The notes under the pieces were generated by a model that had not been told where the DNA came from, searched no databases, and was given only the letters and a program-made list of their open reading frames with translations. Shown piece after piece: positions 58,276-64,000 of a DNA stretch of 64,000 nucleotides. The first letter of the stretch is position 1, and every line of letters begins with the position of its first letter. Both the position numbers and the translations under genes were made by a program. Origin of the DNA: Plenodomus lindquistii (lineage: Eukaryota; Ascomycota; Dothideomycetes; Pleosporales; Leptosphaeriaceae); the NCBI GenBank assembly GCA_025504975.1, contig JANUWI010000001.1:1240001-1304000 (forward strand), given 5' to 3'.

Positions 58276-60401
58276 ATGGCAACCCAGACGAAATACTACA
58301 GTATGGAGGAATTCGCCGAAGAGAGGATATACAACGGCACCGGCCCCAGGATCCCGCCTCAGGCAAACTTCCTTGCAGCCGTGAACCACATTCGAGATCT
58401 CTTCGAGCACAAAAAGTTTTTATATGGAATGGCTGGAGGTTTCGAGATGTTATGTCTGGGCTATCGCCGGGAGATGCCCGACTTGCATATGGTGTACGAC
58501 GACAAGGACTACGTCCGTATCAAGAAGAAGCTAGAGGCAGATAGACGGCAAGTTATGATTCCCTATAGACGAAGGTTAATGCTAACTGTCACAGAATCCT
58601 CTTACCTGATGGCATGAATCCATTGTTCCCATTCAAGGTTCTAGTACGTACTGGACCGGCGTATCAAGACCTTGGATGCCATGAAGTCGCGACCATTGAG
58701 GTCAATATGATACCCCCAGGTAGGCTCTCCCTCCAAGACTTCGAAACGCAACATTGACGAGGAACAGGATCTTGTGGAAGTCCACCGAGCGGCACGTTAA
58801 ACAACAACCTAGTCCTAGTGACTTTGAAGAGGGACGCACAGCTCAAATCCTACAAGGGTTTGAATATGCATTATCTTCTCCATACCATGCTACATCTAGC
58901 AACGGCACGGGATATTGCTTGGGATCCGAGAAAAGACGTACTTTTCTTATGCCAGCATTATGGCGATGAAGTGCAAGCAAGCCGTGCAAAGCTCGATGCG
59001 AAGTTGGTACAGCGGAACTTCTTAGGAACAGCCTTCTTTTCCAGGCTTTCTCGTGACGATCAACGCAATTGCTATCAAGTCCTTCTCGGCAAAGAACCTC
59101 CTCCTCTGATGTGGATAACTCCGCCTGCACCGCCTTATGGTCACGCTCGCTCAGTCTCAGAGTCTGCAATTCCAAAGCCCAGGTCGAGCGTACTTCAGCC
59201 TGCACTAGAGACCAAGAAGCAAAAAACACCCGCACTACTCTCTCCGCCTCTACAGATTATGCCAAAATCTTCACGAAAGGACAGTCTGATCGCTGGCTCA
59301 GAGCCAGAACAGACGATCGCAGCACTGAAATTGGATACCTCGGAACCACCAGCATCGAGACGATATGCTCGATCCCGATACCGCTCGACCAGCGCGAATA
59401 ATATCAAGACCAGTAATACAGAAGGCACGTTAGGGCTTCAAAGTATACCGCGACCACTGCACGCCGAGCATGTCTACTCTGGGAAAGTTCATTTGAATGG
59501 AGAAGCAACCAGGCCGCAAACAGATAGAATCGAGGCATCTGGAACGCCACTGCCTGCCCCATTTCGAAGTACGATTCACTTGGTCAGCTCCACTGGTGAT
59601 TCAACATGTCATCGTCAGCATACCATGGATGCTGAACGACACTCAGAAAAACCACATCTTGTTGGAATTGGAGGTTTGCGTGCCACACAGAAAGTCGAAC
59701 GGCTTCCATCACACTCAACGACAACAGAGTCTGTAGGTCCGGAAAGGTCGCTAGCCAAAGCTTTTCAGCTCGACGCCCCGTCTCAGGTACAAGACACTAT
59801 GACAGAGCTGTCCGATGCGATTGAAGTTGCGCTGCAGGTTGAGAGCCATAAGCTGACAGCGAGTCGTTTTTCCCTTAATGAGCTCTTCATTGATCAGGAT
59901 AATGAACAACCGGAGTCAAGGCCGGAGGTACCCCGTGTACAGTCGGCACCTGAGTGCAAACTTCCTGCGAGCCTCATGGCGGGTCGAGGCACTACGCAGT
60001 ACTTTCAAAGTGCTGCTCCAGAAAATGCTTCATATCTCGAAGCAGTCAAGACGAACGCTTCAAGATACTCACGCTACTATTCCCAACCAGATGCAAGGCT
60101 GGGTAGCAACGATTCATCTCCTCAAACGACACCGCCTGCGTTGACCACGTACAAAGCATATCAGCCTACTGTTTTGTTGTCGTCACAACCGGCTCCTCTC
60201 TCTGCTTGCGCACACAAGCGGTCCGCCAGTTTCGAAACACTCAAGGACGTTAGTGGCGCTGATCACTATTTTCAAATATACCAGCGTAGTCACAGTGACG
60301 GCTCGCAGTCTTCACATACTTTGCATGATTCCCATAGGCTGGCAGCGGCATATCAAGCTGACTTGCCAAAGTATGAGGACGGATATGGAACAAGTAATTG
60401 A
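58276..60401 (+). CDS. Degenerate nucleotidyltransferase-like protein with disordered tail
   Basis: Three exons, 58276-58547, 58595-58719 and 58768-60401, give 676 residues. The first intron (47 bp) uses a GC donor (GCAAGT) and AG acceptor with a GCTAAC branch; no GT alternative keeps the frame. The N-terminal 230 residues look like a nucleotidyltransferase fold: YGMAGGFEMLCLGYRREMPDLHMVYD resembles the GG-x-A/E-LxxRGxxRxTxDID pattern. However, the second metal-binding Asp position reads His (PDLH), so catalysis may be lost. This resemblance is inferred. From about residue 240 the sequence is Ser/Pro/Gln-rich and disordered, with repeated TTPPALT- and SSQPAPLS-like segments. Function unknown. 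Confidence 0.78.
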
Positions 60402-60532
60402 CCTGCTATAGAAGACGATTTAATCAAGCGCGTAGAAATCCTTAGCGCTAGGCAGTGAATCAGAGAACCTATATACAATTCATGAAATCCACCAAAACAA
60501 ACCTCCCCAGAGCCACCAAAATCTCCATATTC

Positions 60533-60994
60533 TCACAACTTGCTTTTGTCGCCCTCCAAAAACCTCCTCGCGTATTCAACAGCAGCCTCATACCCATACA
60601 CACCCAGCCCACATATAACCGCCTCCGCCTTATCGCTCAGGTAGCTGTGATGTCTGAAGCTCTCCCGCTTATGCACATTGCTGATGTGTACTTCGACAAA
60701 CGGTATCTCGACTCCAGCGAGCGCATCCCGTAACGCAACGGAGGTGTGTGTCAACGCGCCCGGGTTGATAACGATAAAGTCGACATTGCCGCGGGCAGCA
60801 TGAATGCGGTCGATGAGTACGCCTTCATGGTTGGATTGGAGATGTGAGAGCGTGTGTGGGTTGGAGAAGGACGAGCACAGGTTTGTGAGGGTGGAGGTGA
60901 GGGAGTCGAGGGTGGTGGAGCCGTAGATTGTGGGTTCGCGGGTACCGAGAAGATTGAGGTTTGGGCCGTTGAGGAGGAGTATAGTTTTTGTCAT
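60533..60994 (-). CDS. qutE: Catabolic type II 3-dehydroquinate dehydratase
   Basis: Type II dehydroquinase (QutE/QA-2) that dehydrates 3-dehydroquinate to 3-dehydroshikimate in quinate degradation. Single exon, 153 residues from the ATG at 60994. The frame is open to 61081, but the upstream extension is Asn/Ser/Pro-rich and not conserved-looking. Motifs are LLLNGPNLNLLGTREP, the essential tyrosine in TIYGS (Tyr24), SNHEGVLIDRIH, INPGALTHTSVALRDAL, EVHISN and YEAAVEYARR. Small size and the clustered location next to a QutG-like and a QutB-like gene mark it as the catabolic enzyme, not part of the AROM pentafunctional protein. Divergent from the QutG gene across 571 bp. Confidence 0.96.
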   Translation of the reverse strand: MTKTILLLNGPNLNLLGTREPTIYGSTTLDSLTSTLTNLCSSFSNPHTLSHLQSNHEGVLIDRIHAARGNVDFIVINPGALTHTSVALRDALAGVEIPFVEVHISNVHKRESFRHHSYLSDKAEAVICGLGVYGYEAAVEYARRFLEGDKSKL

Positions 60995-61565
60995 GACTGG
61001 TTTTGATGGTTTGGTGGAGGTTGTGTTTGGTGACGAATGTGATGGATTGTTATGTTGGTGATACACTTGGTTTTCAGGCAAAATGTTATCTTGCTTCGAC
61101 TTTCACACAGACGAGATCTACGGTATTAGATCTGATGAAACAACGATTGAGAAAATATTGGGTATTAGATCCTAATCTTTTTAATGGATTCGTCTTGCCT
61201 TGGAATGTCAACAGTTCAGGATGTACATTCACCATCCCCGCAGTCAAACAGATCACGTTCCGAGTTCCGATGGATTCGGAACGCCTGGAAAAGTCCTTAG
61301 CCACCGCTCTACCTAGGTAGGATCGACGCGTGTATCAACCACACTTGGGAACATGACGTTGGACGCCATCCCCACACGTATCGCCGCGCCCAGCCGTGTT
61401 CTGCTCATGACGGCTCTAGACGGAAGCGTGTTGCGACGCGACTAGGATGGCCGTTAGCGCGCTGGATCGCGTCTCACTACCAGCCTTGAGTCACTAATCG
61501 TTGTGGACTACCTCCAACTTTTGTATACAGAGGTACACTGCTCGACAGCCGCGCAAAGTCACAAC
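60995..61565. promoter_or_regulatory. Divergent qutE-qutG promoter region
   Basis: 571 bp shared by two divergent quinate genes. It contains an 11-bp direct repeat, GGTATTAGATC, at 61122-61132 and 61161-61171, 39 bp apart. These could be activator sites, but they do not match the known QA-1F consensus (GGRTAARYRYTTATCC), so the role is unproven. Confidence 0.5.
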
Positions 61566-62724
61566 ATGGTCGAAATATCAAGAGAAGAGCTCGATGGCAT
61601 CTATGCATTTGCTGTTGAGATGGGGAAGCAGGCGGGGAAGATGCTGATGGACGTTGCACAATTGAGGATTACCGGTGGGAATGGTGCGACGGAAGCGCAG
61701 AAAGAACACGTTCAGAAAGAAAACGCAGTGGATTTAGTCACGGAGACCGATGAGAGTGAGCACAAGATAGCCAGAGTTGCTTGAACCTGGTAGTTAACCC
61801 CAAGTCTAGATGTGGAGGCGTTCATCAAGAACCGCATCCGCAATAAATATCCGTCGCACAAGTGAGTCGTCTTCTATTAACTCCAAGATCATTGCTAATG
61901 ATCAGATTCGTGGGCGAGGAATCATACAGCAAAGGCGCGACACGAGATTATCTTATCGACGATGAGCCAACGTGGTGCGTTGACCCTCTCGATGGGACCG
62001 TAAACTACATCCACCTCTTCCCAATGTTTTGCGTCTCGATCGCCTTCATACACAAAGGGAAGCCTCTGATTGGAGTCATCTACGCACCTTTTCTCAACCA
62101 GTTCTTTTCCTCTTGCGCCGGCCGCGGTGCTTTCTTGAACGAAACCCAGCGTCTACCTCTCATACACAACCCCGTGGCTCCTTTACCCGCAAACGCGCCT
62201 AGTGGCTGCATATTTAGCTGCGAGTGGGGCAAGGATCGACGGGATACTCCAGACGGCAACCTTTCACGGAAGATTGAAAGCTTTGTGAATATGGCTAGTG
62301 AGATTGGCGGAAGGAATGGTAAAGGTGGCATGGTGCATGGGGTTAGGAGCTTGGGAAGCGCAACGCTCGACTTGGCGTACATTGCGATGGGCTCAATGGA
62401 TATATGGTGGGAAGGTGGGTGTTGGGAGTGGGATGTCGCAGCTGGTATTGCAATCTTGCATGAAGCAGGGGGGCTGATAACTACGGCAAATCCACCTGAA
62501 GATCATGCGACGACAGCAATCGAGGAGGTGAGGTTGGGAAGCCGACTTTACCTCGCCATACGGTATGACGACGCCGCAGTGAGCTTTTAAGACTCTGTAC
62601 TGACTATTCCTCCAGACCAGCTGGTGATTCTGCGAGCGAAACAGGTAGGCAAGCACAGGAGCGCACTGTCAGAGAAGTCTGGCGCCGGGTCCGCCATCTA
62701 GACTATTCGCGCCCTGGAGCGTAG
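61566..62724 (+). CDS. qutG: QutG-like inositol-monophosphatase family protein
   Basis: Member of the lithium-sensitive phosphatase family found in fungal quinate clusters (QutG / QA-X type). Four exons, 61566-61755, 61810-61861, 61906-62562 and 62616-62724, give 335 residues. Introns are 54, 44 and 53 bp, and phases agree. Metal-binding motifs are GEESY, WCVDPLDGTVNYIH (DPLDGT) and the C-terminal WEWDVAAG. The last exon adds a basic, Arg-rich tail ending VRHLDYSRPGA, typical of fungal QutG. Its precise role in quinate use is unclear even in model fungi. Neighbours on both sides are quinate enzymes. Confidence 0.94.
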
Positions 62725-62849
62725 GAACATCCTTCTCGACGAAAGCGTATTTTCAGACATGCATGTCACATAGTCAACAAAGGAGAATGATGTTGTCACG
62801 TGGCCAGTTCAAGCATTTGCTTTGCAATTTGTTTGCCATTCCTACTCCA

Positions 62850-63846
62850 CTACAGCTTCGCCTCACTCAATTTCGTCGCTATTGCCTGTTGCACCTTGTC
62901 CACAGGTAATTGCGCAACAGCTCGTCCAGTCCAGTATCTATCTTGCTCCAACCCTTGGTATATCAATGCCTCCGTTCCGAGTATCAATTGCCATCCCGCA
63001 GTCTCACTAATTTCCGCAATCTCGGTGTATGGTGTGGGGTGGTAGCACATCTCCAGTAATGCCCCCTTATGTGGCTTTTGCAGGAACACTTCCAACACGG
63101 CCCTCGCTTCTTTCTCTGCTTGTGTGGAAGGAGTGAAGTTTGGTACGCATGCAACGATTGCGCCAGCGCCTGGCAATGACTCGGCTTGTGTGACCGTTGA
63201 CACGTGAATCAGGCCATCTCCGTATCCTCGAGCTGTGCACTCATCAATCACAGCACGAACTTCGCTTTCATCTCTGTTGACCTGTGTCTTGTTAGCCGGA
63301 AGTTCGAGCGTTGTCTCCTGCGAAGCTACTTACAAGGTAAATCGCGCTGGCCTTTAACCATTTTCGCAAAGCATACACTGCACTTCTCGCCGCACCACCT
63401 CCACCGATCACCAGCGCTGGCCTATTCTCAAATTTGGATGGCTCCGCGTTGTACAGAAAGGCATCTCTCACACCAATGACATCTGTGTTCGTGCCCATGA
63501 ATAATCGGTTCCCGGCGGCATCTTCTTGGATGAAGAGGGTGTTGACCGCGCCAACATCAGCGCCTTCCGGTGTCAGGCCATCGAGATGCTTCAAAATAGC
63601 GACTTTGTGTGGCATTGTTACGGATGCGCCGTAGAATTGTGGGTTTCGGATGAGTCGCAGGAAGAGATCCATGTCGGTCGAGTCTAGGGGATATTGTGCC
63701 CAGTTGAGACCCAGGTTGTCATATACTGTTTGGTGGAGAAGAGGTGACATGGAATGTGAGATGGGGTGGCCGAAGAGGTAGCCATGGCGCTCGGTTTGTG
63801 TTATATCGGGGACTATCGTTGTGGTCGACATCGTGGTGGTCGACAT
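62850..63846 (-). CDS. qutB: Quinate/shikimate dehydrogenase
   Basis: NAD(P)-dependent dehydrogenase that oxidises quinate to 3-dehydroquinate, the first step of quinate catabolism. Two exons, 63846-63334 and 63281-62850, flank a 52-bp intron and give 314 residues. N-terminal substrate domain: HGYLFGHPISHSMSPLLHQ, then FYGASVTMPHKVAILKHLD with the catalytic lysine, and GTNTDVIGVRDAF. The nucleotide fold has GGGGAARSAVYALRKW, and the intron splits YLV from NRDESE. The C-terminal GTEALIYQGLEQDRYWTG block is conserved. A duplicated MSTTT at the start gives two possible ATGs (63846 and 63831). Single-domain type, not the AROM shikimate dehydrogenase; quinate as the main substrate is inferred from the cluster. 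Confidence 0.95.
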
Positions 63847-64000
63847 CGTGATGTGTATGTGATGAAGGAAAGGTAGTATAGTAGTCTGAGAGTTGATCGG
63901 GAGATGCTCGAATTTGCGACACAACCCTGGAAGTATTGATGGTGCAAGTTGCAGGGAACGGATGTGGTTTCCAGATCTCAAATCACAGCATTACTATATC
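63847..64000. other. qutB upstream region, window end
   Basis: 154 bp upstream of qutB. Further quinate genes (permease, activator, repressor, dehydroshikimate dehydratase) could lie beyond the window. Confidence 0.4.

Overview
The window looks like nuclear DNA of a filamentous ascomycete (Pezizomycotina). Dothideomycetes/Pleosporales is my guess and is not proven. It holds 21 supported protein genes in 64 kb. Most are split by short introns of about 44-106 bp with GT..AG ends and CTAAC/CTGAC-like branch points. The gene set is typical of moulds: ergosterol synthesis, an external alternative NADH dehydrogenase, a GPI-anchored glucanosyltransferase, a quinate catabolic cluster, and 2EXR and P450 proteins. 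Exon joins were worked out by hand from splice signals, reading phase and protein continuity. No RNA genes, transposons or CRISPR arrays were recognised.

Layout. 1-5000: no gene, with homopolymers and triplet repeats. 5001-10934: external NADH dehydrogenase (-), mitochondrial fission adaptor Mdv1 (-) and chorismate mutase (+). 10997-17562: two divergent large proteins of unknown function, one propeller-plus-membrane-helix (-) and one P-47/TULIP-like (+), with a decayed coding remnant between them. 18418-28775: cytochrome P450 (+), secreted M28 aminopeptidase (+) and a 12-exon secreted protein with two complete subtilisin modules in tandem (-). 29401-36161: PQ-loop membrane protein (-), PEX12 (+), MATE transporter (+) and ERG2 (+). 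37695-41900: thioredoxin with a possible mitochondrial presequence (-) and a long disordered protein (-). 44650-53972: kinetochore protein NUF2 (+), ammonium permease with a 7-nt microexon (+), 2EXR/F-box-like protein (-) and GH72 glucanosyltransferase (-). 55612-60401: alpha/beta hydrolase (+), a 56-residue microprotein in three exons (+) and a degenerate nucleotidyltransferase-like protein with a GC-AG intron (+). 60533-64000: quinate cluster with catabolic dehydroquinase (-), QutG-like phosphatase (+) and quinate/shikimate dehydrogenase (-), probably continuing past the right edge.

Genes that plausibly work together are the quinate genes at the right end, the M28 aminopeptidase and the tandem subtilase (secreted proteolysis; adjacent but convergent), and perhaps the divergent unknown pair. 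The strongest candidates for something undescribed are the tandem double subtilase and the divergent propeller/TULIP-like pair.
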